Assembly (NCBI GenBank): GCA_000750105.3
Contig: JPHH03000110.1
Location: 1 to 44,838 of the forward strand
Length of the DNA stretch: 44,838 bases
Direction: 5' to 3'
Origin: Tolypocladium sp. Sup5 PDA-1
Lineage: Eukaryota > Ascomycota > Sordariomycetes > Hypocreales > Ophiocordycipitaceae
Shown here: one piece after another, positions 32,495-42,424 of the stretch
Layout: every line of letters starts with the position of its first letter
How positions within the stretch are numbered: position 1 is the first letter of the stretch
Notes under the pieces: generated by a model
The model's input: only the letters and a program-made list of their open reading frames with translations
Database searches by the model: none
Told to the model about the DNA's origin: nothing
Position numbers and translations under genes: made by a program

Positions 32495-35067
32495 TCATCG
32501 TCTCAACACAGTCGGCGGCAGATCGAGGTTATGCCGGGCAGCATGACTTGCGAAGTGCTCTGAATCTGCAAGAACTGCTTCACAATCAGGCCAGGGGCAC
32601 AGGAAGGGCGCTCGCTTTCTTTTGAGGTGTTGATCCCGCACATGCCTTGCCAAGCTATCCAGACGCCAAGTCTTCCTCCTCTGAGACTCCCCATGGGTCC
32701 CATGCCACTGGCAGAACGGACAAGTAGGTCGAGATGGGTCAGGAGTATACGTTGCAGATCCGCCCAATGATGGAGAGAACCTATCATCAGCATCCTCTGA
32801 TTCGTACCGCAGAGAGACTTGGGCGCGAGAGCGGATGGATCTGGTCATTGCTTTAGATGCAACTGATTTGCGGCCGCGCTTGTCGGAACCTCGGCATGGA
32901 CTTTCCCGTCGTTTGCAAAGCTGAGCCAGAGTCGTTATGAGCTCGATACGAATCAAATGGAGCGTACCCCTATCTGTGATATCAGCTGCTTGCGAGAATA
33001 GAGACGCAACTTTGGCACGTTCTGGTAGATCATATTCAATATTCGGTGGCGCAATCGCGTCGGAAGGTTTGATACCTCGTAGCTGTCGATCGACCTCTTC
33101 CACATGAACGGAAGTATGGAACTCTCGAATGCTGCGTTGTAGTCTTTCGGCTTTCAGGTGTTTCCTCAATGTGTCGATTTTCTTCTGGTATCGGTCGTAG
33201 CGTTCGGCCATTTCCGTGCCTTCGGCTTGTTTCCGGCTGCCATAACCCTGGTTCTTCCAATCGATCATCGCACGTGTCCTCTTTTTGCGATACTTGTCTA
33301 GGCTTTCATGCCCCTCAATCTCAGATAGTTGTTGTACCGTCAGAGCCTTTGGGGCATCATCATGGCGGCGAAGCCGGGCGGCAAGATGTACAAGGTCGTG
33401 CTGCGGAGCGGTGCCAAAACAGATTGACTGGCAGTCCACGTCAATGAAGTTGGACATATAATACTGCAAGTACGTGCTTGAGTCTCCTTTTCGATGCCCC
33501 ATGATCTTATTTCGTTCCTCTGGCGTGAGGGCTTCTATGAGAGAGTGAATAAAACGCCGTAAGCATTGTTCGAAAGGGATGCGTACCATTGAGCTTTTTG
33601 CCAGACCCGCGGCGCAGGTCGTACCATTCCAATAGCTTCTCAAGCCCAATTGAGCGACCAAGCCGGATCAGATGTTTCCGCTCTTTTTGGTAAGTCAACG
33701 CTTTGTCCAGTGAGATTTGTATGCCATGCTCAGAGTCCTCAATTCCACGGAATACTGGGCGTTTGAGCCATTCTTCTTTCCAGATAATTCGAATGCGGTC
33801 TTGGCCCGGCGGTACGACAAAACTGTACAGCCTCTGTGGTCCATCCAAATCATTAAGGAACGCATTATCGCAGAATGCCAATGCCATGATCAGGATAAGT
33901 GGGTCATATAAGAGCATGTCGTCTTCGCGGAAGGCGAACTTCTTCGGTTCTGAATCTCCCGCGGCCCGTTTGATATGCTCCAAGTTGACAATTAGGGAAA
34001 TGCGTGGCCGTCCTCCTCTCTTTGCGGGAGGAAATACTTGAAACTCCAAGTGCTCGTAGCGTAACTGTCCGATGAGAGCACCCGGCCGTGTCGCTGTGGC
34101 CCCGGCGAGGATCAGATTTGCTGCCAGCTGCACGCGCAAACGTTCATGTGCGAAGATTTCTTCATCCCGGATCCAGTTATGGTTTAGAAGAATCGCGAGG
34201 TCTTCAATAAAAATTCCCGCCTTTTCTTTCTTGGACATGTCGAGGCTGTATTTCGGCGTAAGATACGTACGAATCCACTGGTCGGTGTTAGTTATCAACA
34301 ACACAGCATGGATATCGTACGCTCACATTGCGAATATCGAACAAAGTATGATCGCCCATCCACGTGGTGGCTCTCTCGGCGTAAATCATGCTCAAAACCT
34401 TCCAATACGTCATCACGGTTGACTCTTTTTGGATCCTCGAATTCTTGACTCTCGAGTCCAGGTATACTTTGAACAGCACAGCATCGCATCGGCGGAGTGC
34501 TTCAGTCGGGTTGTCGTTTCGGCGCTCGCAAAACCTATCGAATAGACCATAAGCATCTTCATAACATTTTGTCCGATTAAGGAACACATACCTGATCCAT
34601 TTTTTCTCTTCCGTTTGTTTGAATTGTTTGGTCTTGTCTCCATGGTTTGCAAGAGTAGGTCCGTCTGCCTGAAACTGCTCGTAGAGTTCATCCTCTGCAG
34701 GAGAACAGTATCCAGAATCCTCATTGATATCCGACCCGGAGTCCGACTCGGAGGCAGTATCAGAATCGTAATGGCGTCGCGTCCGCGGTCTAGGCTTTGG
34801 CAGCGCCGTTGCAATGGACTTAGATGTATGGCGTTCAGTGTGCCCGATGTCATCGCATTGTGAGTCGCAGCCAGAGTTGACGTGGGTGTGCCTCTGGACA
34901 GAGCATTGCTTGTTCGAGTCGAGTTGTTGAGTTCGTGTTGGCAAGGTTGAATCAGAGTACGTGGCTCTCTCGATTGCCTGGTTTGAAACCAAGTCAATCG
35001 TCGCCCTGTTGCGTTGAACGTTGCGACGTTGCCATGCTCTCCGAGGAAGGTTTGACTGGCCGTTCAT
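32495..35067 (-). CDS. DUF3435 tyrosine recombinase with C-terminal zinc fingers (Starship-captain type), 823 aa
   Basis: Exons 35067-34327, 34277-33587 and 33534-32495; introns of 49 bp (GTGAGC, branch CTAAC) and 52 bp (GTACGC...CATAG). All junctions keep one frame for 823 aa. The N-terminal 150 residues are polar. The catalytic domain follows: WIRTYLTPKYSLDMSKKEK, AANLILAGATATRPGAL (box I Arg about residue 311) and ERNKIMGHRKGDSSTYLQYY (box II His about 491, with candidate nucleophile Tyr 499-503). The C-terminus carries two Cys/His zinc fingers (about 749-780 and 790-812). Proteins of this family are site-specific DNA recombinases and include the captains that move Starships; they are often mis-annotated as FluG-domain proteins. 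The start is the first ATG after an in-frame stop. No lesion was found, so it may be active. Confidence 0.9.
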
Positions 35068-35345
35068 TGTTGATGCGGCCGGTGCGGGTGTTCTTGTATG
35101 TACCACTAGAAACGAAATGGGCGACTAACGACTATGAAAGATCTCGACGATATCAGCAACAGCCGGGATAGTCAACAGAGAGGTGCGGATGAAATGCGAA
35201 AAAGGACCAAGCTGGTGGTGAACTAGCACGCGTGAGGAACTGGAGGAACGGGTGCGAGAGGTTGAGAGGTCAGAACTCGTGAGCGAGGGAATGGACGGAC
35301 AAAGGTGGATTATGGGCTCAGCGTTGCCCAGTTCGAGTCACGTTC
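35068..35345. promoter_or_regulatory. Upstream region of the recombinase
   Basis: About 280 bp, expected to hold the promoter. If the gene is a Starship captain, the 5' edge of the element should lie here or somewhat further right. I found no certain terminal inverted repeat or target-site duplication by eye. Confidence 0.35.
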
Positions 35346-35645
35346 TCACTTCAAGCATGCCAATTTTACTCTGTGATCCACCAATGTCCATAATCTGCTA
35401 GTGAGCATATGTGGTCCAACGCGGCAGAGGTTTGCCATTACTGCAAGGTTTTGCACCCATCTAGCCATTGTTTGCCACGCTCCACATATGAGCTCGAGAT
35501 CTCTGTAAGTCATTGGACTATCTAAGGACCAATCGTGAAGGTGCAGTAGTGAGTCGCCGTCAAGGGATATGGTCCTATGACCTAACTTGGCTCGATCACT
35601 CGACTTTTTACTACCACTTGTTTGGGGCGCTTCATCCGTACCCAT
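35346..35645 (-). CDS. Hypothetical protein fragment (about 99 aa)
   Basis: The ATG at 35645 opens MGTDEAPQTSGSKKSSDRAK and runs to a TGA at 35346. The Ser/Thr-rich start is followed by LDGDSLLHLHDWSLDSPMTY and hydrophobic segments (GAWQTMARWVQNLAVMANLC). The frame is open further upstream to a TAG at about 35698 that could also be an intron acceptor (catTAG), so the 5' end is unsettled. No domain was recognised. It lies immediately upstream of the recombinase in the same orientation, where an element border would be expected. Confidence 0.35.
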   Translation of the reverse strand: MGTDEAPQTSGSKKSSDRAKLGHRTISLDGDSLLHLHDWSLDSPMTYRDLELICGAWQTMARWVQNLAVMANLCRVGPHMLTSRLWTLVDHRVKLACLK

Positions 35646-35793
35646 CTTCTCCAACGTGCTTTTCTCGGCGCTATCAGGCGATGCAGAAGATCTTTGAGGC
35701 TAATGCAGCATGTTCAAGGCGGCAGAATCTGCTTCAAAAAGATGTATTGCGATGTCATGGCAGTGACACATAAGATACTAGGTTGCTTGTGTC

Positions 35794-36571
35794 TTATGCC
35801 CCTCTCCCAATTTCGGACACGCCGTCTCGAAAGACGGCAATATTCTCGGGCAGCCGGCCGGCGTTGTGCTTCTGACAAAGCTCCAGGCGCGACTTGGAGG
35901 CGTCCACGGGGCGGTCGCTGAGCCACTCTCCTGCCTGGATGGCTGCTCCCACGACACGGCGGGCCACTGGGCAATCTCCTTTTCGATGCTCATCACGAGC
36001 GTTGCCCTCTTTGACGGGCATGTTGATTGGATGCTGACGTCGTAGCCGACAAACGTGGCGCAGCCCTGCTTAAGGATGCCAAAGTGTTCCCTAAGCTTAT
36101 GGTTGACTCCGCCGAACTTGAGATTGCCGTACGGTTCCAGCAAAACGCCTCTACCCAGCGGAGCAACTTCTCTGGGATGCCCCTTGCCTCCATTCTCTGC
36201 TGCAATCTCTCCTTACCAATTCCATTGTACGCCCATCTGACGTTGAAGCTAACTAAACTGAGAACCCGTCGGCCTTGCCAGGCGGCATACAATTGCTCTT
36301 GCAACAGTATCAGTGCTTGCTCGGCGGACCGTTGTTTGCGGGCTCCAAAGTGGTTTGTGGGCAGCAGCCCATACGTTTCCACCCCATGCGACAGTCTCTC
36401 CGCGACGGCCGATTCCATGACTTTGCAGAGCCGTCCTTGACCATCCACCAGTGGATGCATATCAACTGCATCAATCTCTGCCAACGTTCATGTCTGTGCC
36501 AGGGACGGCTACATGGCATCCATAGCTCAATTGTTACCTTTCATGTAACTTTACAACCCCATCGACCTTGA
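35794..36571 (-). mobile_element. LINE (non-LTR) retrotransposon fragment, reverse transcriptase
   Basis: A minus-strand frame at 36484-35993 encodes a reverse-transcriptase core segment: KVMESAVAERLSHGVETYGL, LPTNHFGARKQRSAEQALIL and RRVLSLVSFNVRWAYNGIGK, followed by RMEARGIPEKLLRWVEAF. This is the finger/palm region typical of fungal Tad-like LINEs, where SFDVKGAYN is normal; here D and K-G are replaced by N and R-W, so the first catalytic Asp is lost. The segment after AISSSAEST is unrelated to the expected YADD region. Further open pieces at 36021-35794 (RKGDCPVARRVVGAAIQAGE) may belong to the same element in another frame. It is a dead fragment, truncated on both sides. Confidence 0.8.
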
Positions 36572-37045
36572 GCAAGTGCGAGAATGAGAGGAGATTATTG
36601 ACTCAAAGATACCGTACACTACATGGTTGAGCATAAGCCAACACTCGTATCTGAAGATGATGCCCGGAATGCATCACAATTGGTGCAGGAATGGCACAAG
36701 CGGAAGGCGAAAACTCGCGCAGGAGCGAAGAAGAAGCTGGGCCGGGAATACCCAGGGCGGACAAGCCAAAAAAGCGACAAAAGACAGGATCTCCACTGTA
36801 GATGAACAATCTTCTCTAGGCATGTAATTAGGGTACAATCATATATCAGAAACCTTTTGTCAAACTGTCCCTTTCTTGGTCCGATTCAAATGTCGACGAC
36901 GGCAGAAGAACTTGGTTACTATACGCCATCTCGACCTAGAAATAACGAACCAAGAAGCAGACCGATGCGCGAGGGATGCGAAATGCAACAAACGGACGAA
37001 CTAGTTTAGAACATGGCGCCTTTTGGACGTCGGGTGGCTGCCTGC
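36572..37045. other. Region without a supported gene
   Basis: About 470 bp. A 60-aa plus-strand frame (ATG 36623, MVEHKPTLVSEDDARNASQL, ending at 36805) is strongly basic in its second half (KRKAKTRAGAKKK). It may be a fragment of a larger gene, but this is not supported further. Confidence 0.3.
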
Positions 37046-37051
37046 GAGGGG

Positions 37052-37125
37052 GCATGTCCTGAATTGGCATGTCCTGAATTGGCATGTCCTGAATTGGCAT
37101 GTCCTGAATTGGCATGTCCTGGACT
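37052..37125 (+). repeat. 15-bp tandem repeat, about five units
   Basis: The unit aattggcatgtcctg is repeated four to five times almost perfectly between gggggcatgtcctg and gactggcc. Because 15 is divisible by three, it reads as a five-residue repeat (QDMPI on the minus strand, PELAC on the plus strand) inside weak open frames. No gene around it could be confirmed. Confidence 0.9.
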
Positions 37126-38295
37126 GGCCAGCTCTGATGGAGGCCGAAAACCTGGGTTCCAAACAACTATACAATGTTGTCGGGGCTTTACTGTACCCAT
37201 CGACCTGTATATTGTCCTGGGACCATCGCCAGTAGCATAAAAATCAAGTAAGTTGGCAATTTGTGAATTATTGGCATCGATCTGGCAAGATGTTGACACC
37301 CAAGAGGGCCAACTGGGCAAGGAAGGCCAATTCTACAATCGCTCACCCACAACATGTCTCTCAGTAGCAGCGCCGTCCTATTCGAAGCCTCAATGGCCTG
37401 TTCGATCACTTATTGCAATTGCGACGCAACATACTACGTCGATAATAGCCCTCGTTGAGGGGTATGACACGGGTGTCTGGGAGGGCGTAAGGCACTCTTC
37501 AATCGACTCAGAAGCTTAATCAATTTCTTCCTGGCTGGCCATCACGTCTAGGATGCATGTACAACGTCTTCTGCGGAAGCACCACTTCCAGTCCGGCATG
37601 AAAGCGCCGAGGTTGAGTAGTCGGGGCGCAAGGTAGATGGAGCTCCTCCTTGCCACTGGGTTTGCGTGGAAGCACGTTAGCCCTGTCATTCGCAGCTGCA
37701 TCATCGTGAGCAAGACCCCCATCAACGCGCCTCAGTGATTGGTGGCGCCTATGGTCGAGAGGCGGCTATCTGAGCAGGCGCAGCTGTGGTGTATTTTTCT
37801 CGCGGCCAGTCACAACCCGGGGGTTAGGAGGCATAATCTTGGCGCATCTGTCATGCTCCATCATGGCGGTGGAGGGCCCGTCACCATAACGGAGCAACCA
37901 AGTTAGGGTGCTGCGCCAGTCCATAATCAACGTAGACATTGTGTTCGTAGGGGGTTCAGGGGATGCTGCTACACGGAACTGCATTTGCATCCCGTCGGCG
38001 TTGGAGAGGACGAACGCCTCGGGGCGTGATTGCGCATAATCATCACTTGGACCTAGATAACCTGCCAGTATAAAGGGGCATCAGGTCTACGACACAAGTT
38101 GTATCACTGGCTTTACGAGCCGCGCATACAGCACTCACGCGCGTATTGTTCCATTAAATAGTCTATATACTGTGCATCGACTTGGCCCATCGGCTCTAGA
38201 GGTTGCGGTGCCCTGATGGTAAAACAATGCTGCTTCGTCAATGGTGGACAAATGTACAAGCGGGAAAAGGGGTCCCTACTGAGTTGAGTCATACT
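37126..38295. other. Region without a supported gene
   Basis: About 1.2 kb. On the minus strand, two consecutive frames (37990-37766 and 37725-37516) look somewhat protein-like, and a third phase links them (for example GLEVVLPQKTLYMHPRRDGQ at about 37580-37530). A decayed gene is possible, but no domain and no reliable junction was found. Confidence 0.3.
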
Positions 38296-38299
38296 TTGG

Positions 38300-38475
38300 G
38301 TAGGCGGTGACAGGTTCCATCGCTCAGACTAGCAGGCGGTGAGAGAGGACCCTGTATATGGTAGGCGGTAAGGATTTGGAATAGTCAGCACAGTGCATTT
38401 CTGCTTGAGCAGGCGGTGAGACAGGGTGGAACAAAGGCGACCAAGATTGGTGCTTGATTTGGGAAGGCGGTGAAC
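38300..38475 (+). repeat. Five copies of an aggcggtga motif
   Basis: The motif (t/c/a)aggcggt(g/a)a occurs at about 38301, 38332, 38361, 38410 and 38464, each at the start of a short segment that is otherwise different. The spacing is irregular (about 30-55 bp). No coding frame explains the pattern. It lies immediately before an inverted repeat and the RIP block. Confidence 0.7.
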
Positions 38476-38517
38476 GCTGGGGAAAGTTAATGCCTTGCGT
38501 TGTGGTGCTGTGCTGTG

Positions 38518-38577
38518 TGGAAATGCCACCAAGGGTGGTGGAGTGTGCCTGCCAAAACAGGTGGCATTTCCACATGG
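38518..38577 (+). repeat. Perfect 14-bp inverted repeat at the edge of the RIP block
   Basis: gtggaaatgccacc and its exact complement ggtggcatttccac are separated by about 30 bp and could fold as a hairpin. Directly to the right the base composition changes to TpA-rich. This may be the terminus of a mobile element or a leftover structure. Confidence 0.75.
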
Positions 38578-38580
38578 AAA

Positions 38581-40865
38581 CACATTCTAGTAGTATAGTT
38601 AAATACTATTATATACGTAAGACCCGTCTACTACTATCCCTTATAATACTAAGAGAAGATTCTAAATCCTAACTCTAATACTACACTCGTATAACTCTAA
38701 TATATCTATAGATAAATTTTTATAGGATGAATTATTACGGGAGTTTTACCCTATTAAACGCATTAACTCACATTCTCCGTATAAGAGGTAATAGAATACC
38801 GCGGCGAAATGCAGGGAGTTATAGCAAGGAGCTTCGCTATTTAAGTAGCTCATCCCCTAGCTATATCTAGTACTCTAGCATAGAGTCCGAACGGATATAG
38901 TAACTATCTGCCTTAAGTAAGTTCTATTAGATATAAAAGAGCGGTCTATACCCTACTAAGGTATTAAGGGGGGGGACTAAAAATCCTATTGCCGTCCTAC
39001 CTATAGTATAGTAAGGCGGTTTAGTACTCTCGATATTCTTCTTACCCTTTATCGTTTCTATATTTAGAGTAAGGGGCTTCGTATTAGGCGCGTGAACTTA
39101 CTAACGGCCGGCTAAACTAGCCTTTCGCCGGCTATATATATCTTATAAAGTATACTATAGCGAGCCTCTTAAGCTAATAGTAAAGTAATATATACTTCCC
39201 GCATGCGCCTCTCGGTTATATTATTACTGATATTAGCCTATAACCTATAACCTCTCTCCTCCGTAACTATACTTAATAGCTAACGATAAAGCTATCTTAC
39301 CGCTTCTATCTATTGAGTTAATATTAGTGCTATATGCGGAGAGGAGTAGCTTCACTACCGTAGTATACCCTCCCGTACCTACTAGAGATAGCGGCTTCTA
39401 ACCTACGGGGACCGTATATTACTAATATAGAATATAGTTAATAAGCTAGTAAAGGCGGCGGTTTATTAAGACGAAATAACTAATATCTCGTTTATCGAGC
39501 TCCTTAGTAATATATAATAATATTTTACTTAGTAAATCGAATCGCAGTATAATAATTTCTACCGTTAATGCCTTTAAAACCCTAAGATTAAAGTTAAGTT
39601 CTAGTATTATTTATCGATCTTATTAATATCTTATTTAAAGGTAATATAATAGAGTTACGGAGGGATAGTAGGGATTCCGTTACTAATACGCGCTACCCAC
39701 TTCCTAGGAAGTTAGCTAAGCTAGCCTTATAGTAATGCCTTAGGCTCGCAAAGCTACTGCCTTAAGCTTTAAGAGCTACTGCCTAGAAGGGAAACGACTC
39801 TCCTTATCTAACTAACCCTAGTATCGGCTTAACGGCAATTAGATTAGTAGCGATAATTATATCGCTATCCTAATATAAAGTTTAGGGCGTTACATAGCCG
39901 GCCTATCCCGTAGCCGCCTGCCTTATTAAACTACTAAACGAAGTATTGCTAATTATTATTAGCTATCTTAAGGATATAAATAATACAATCGCTTTCGCCT
40001 AAATAAATTCTATTCTCTATAAACTCTCGAAATAATACTTATACCGCCGATACGGAGATCTATAGCTATAGGGATAGGCTACTACCGATAACTATTATCG
40101 AACGCTAGAAAACCTATGCTAATTACTTCTCGAGTTAGCCGACTTTCGGAGCGAGATATACCGTCGGTTTAATATAAACCGTAGCTCTGCTATAGACTAT
40201 TAGTCTATCCCAAATTCGCCTCTATTACTAGCGAGTGCTAAAAGGTTCGGTAAGGCGGTTAAGGTACTACTCAATACCTAGTACTTTAATATTAATAGGC
40301 ATAATCGTAATAGTTAGACGCCTCTATCGTAGGTAGCTATATACGGCTATATTACTATAGTTAAGCTACTCCTCGACACGCCTAGCGTCGATATTAATAC
40401 ACGCGGTGTGGCCGACCGCTCTCCTCTATCCTACGCGGTAGAAGAAGGTCAAGAGGCTATAGTCAAGTCGCTCCTTAACACGCCTAGCATCGATATTAAT
40501 CTACGCGATAACGATAGGTACTTGGCTTTAGACTACGCTACTAGAGAGGGCCACGAAGCCATAGTGAAGCTACTTATTAGAACGAACGGCATTAACCTTG
40601 ACTACCACGCCCCGAAGCTCGCCGCTTATAACGGCCACGATATAGTGCTTAAGCTACTCCTCGACGTAATAGACGCAATAGACGCAATTAGCGCCTAAGT
40701 CAATCTAGAGGTATTAGCGGAAGAAGTAGTCTAGGGGCGGAGGGATCTTTTATCTATAGGGGCGGATAAGAGGGAATATAAGGAAGTCGATCGACTTATT
40801 CGCAATCGGTTAAACGATAAGATAAAGGAGCACCCAAGTCTATATTCTATCTAGGCATAAAACTG
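38581..40865. repeat. AT-rich block with RIP signature
   Basis: Over about 2.3 kb TpA is extremely frequent (tata, ctatag, ttataata), while CpA and TpG are almost absent although CpG persists. This is the footprint of repeat-induced point mutation, which converts CpA to TpA in duplicated DNA. Both borders are sharp: composition returns to normal at about 40866 and to the left of 38580. The original sequence was therefore probably a repeated element or duplicated gene. Remnant ankyrin coding sequence is still visible at 40240-40698. Confidence 0.9.
40240..40698 (+). pseudogene. Ankyrin-repeat gene remnant inside the RIP block
   Basis: In one frame the right end of the AT-rich block reads as ankyrin repeats: ITIVKLLLDTPSVDINTRG, DRSPLSYAVEEGQEAIVKSL, LDYATREGHEAIVKLLIRTN and AAYNGHDIVLKLLL. 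An open run starts at an ATG at 40408 and ends at 40698. Upstream the same frame is interrupted by TAG and TAA codons of the kind RIP creates. It may be the C-terminal part of a NACHT-ankyrin gene like the intact one at 13065-16190. Confidence 0.75.
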
Positions 40866-41619
40866 TAACGGAAGATGCTGTTAGGGGCATTGAGTCTCGG
40901 CCAGGGGGTGTCTGATCATGTATTATAGCTTCGCCTTGAGAATGGAATAGATCGTCCCTTCTCATCTCCCCCCCATCTCTCGATCTGGTGGCAGACTCTC
41001 ACAGGCAAGCAGCTCCACCGCCTGCCCACGAGCGCGCAACACCTGGGTACGTGCGGCGCAAGGTTCCACGGGGAAATACGTAGAAGTCAGCACGGAGAAG
41101 AGCCTTTCAATTCGAGCTCGATCCAACTTTCGACTAGAATAGCGTAGTTGACCTAGCTTAGGCGCAACGGCCCAGCATAAGGCTACGTAGTTTGAAGGTA
41201 CAAATATCCTGCAGAATTGGCTCCGTTTAGGGCTTAACGGAGGCTGCTTCTCTGCTCGAATTCGGCAATATGTGGACTTTGGTGTCGGAAATCAGGATCA
41301 CCCCAAGGGGTGCAGAGTGGGGTTGCGGAAGATCAATGGTTCCAGTACCACCAGAACTTGGGAGAATCATCGACAATCGCAGAGGTCCCAACAACGAATC
41401 GCCGACAAAATAACGGCTGGGGCCGGGAAACGCATATATACAGAAGCTTCCTCGCCAATATCGGGTTAGCTAGTTCTATTGATAAGGCACAATAGATAAG
41501 GTCATCCGAACGAAGAGCAAAACTTCCGTTGCTACTTAAGGGTTCATCTACACCACAACTCTCTACTATCCAGTTCTTCGCAGATACAATCCACCCGCCC
41601 TCCTTTGTACTAGAGAATG
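40866..41619. other. Region without a supported gene
   Basis: About 750 bp with normal composition. Short plus-strand frames at 41272-41495 have no recognisable content. It separates the RIP block from the TPR remnant. Confidence 0.3.
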
Positions 41620-42424
41620 CTAGCGCTCCCTCCGAAGCGTTCTCCTCTGAACTGCAATCACATATTCTAGCAGCTCAACTGCCTCCCCCACCTGTCCGTT
41701 GGCTCGGTATACATCTGCGAGCTCGTGCTGTGATGTTAGTCGATCAGGGTGCTCCTCCGGGAGCGTTCTCCCTTCAACCACCACCACATGCTCTAGCAGT
41801 TCCACTGCCATTGCCATGCGGCCGTTGGCTCCATAAACTCTTGCCAGCTCGTGTTGCGATATCAATCGATCCGGGTGCCCCTCTGAAAGAGTCCTGCGTT
41901 CGACCGCTACCACATGTTCCAGCAGCTCTATCGCCTCCCACCCACGTCCGTCATCTTGGTAAGCCATTGCAAGTGTGTGTTGTGCTGCCAGTCGATCCGG
42001 GTGCTCCTCTGAAGTTGTTCTCGAATGAATCGCTGCCACATGCTCTAGCAGTTCCACTGCTTCCTTCGCCTGTCCGTTATCCTGATATGCCGTTGCGAGT
42101 GTGTGTTGTGCTGCCAATCGATCGGGGTGCTCCTCGGAAAATGTCTTCGTTGCAATTGCCACGACATGCTCTAGCAGTTCCACCGCCTCCCCCACCTGTC
42201 CGTTGTCCTGGTATGCCATTGCAAGCACGTGCTGTGCTGCCAGCCGGTCAGGGTGGTCCTCCGAAAGCGTCCCCCCTGCAGTCGCCGCCACGAGCTCTAG
42301 CACCTCCATCGCCTCCTTAGTCTGTTCTTTATACTCGTTTGCCATCGTGAATGTGTGTAATGCTGATCAGGGTGCGGGTGCGTTACATGCTCTTGTACTT
42401 CCGCCACCTCTTTCATCGGGCTAG
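41620..42424 (-). pseudogene. TPR (kinesin-light-chain type) remnant, 5' truncated and frameshifted
   Basis: The minus strand encodes 241 aa from an ATG at 42345, with five full 42-residue TPR units (EEHPDRLAAQHTLATAYQDN, QAKEAVELLEHV). The repeat pattern already starts before this ATG: the preceding unit reads KEVAEVQEHVTHPHPDQ at about 42424-42375 and is joined by a frame break near 42368 with some bases missing. No NB-ARC, NACHT or other N-terminal domain is found upstream, so this is probably the C-terminal leftover of an NLR-like TPR protein. It belongs to a different subtype from the TPRs at 17298-20202 (the HPDRLAAQH signature is absent there). Confidence 0.75.
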
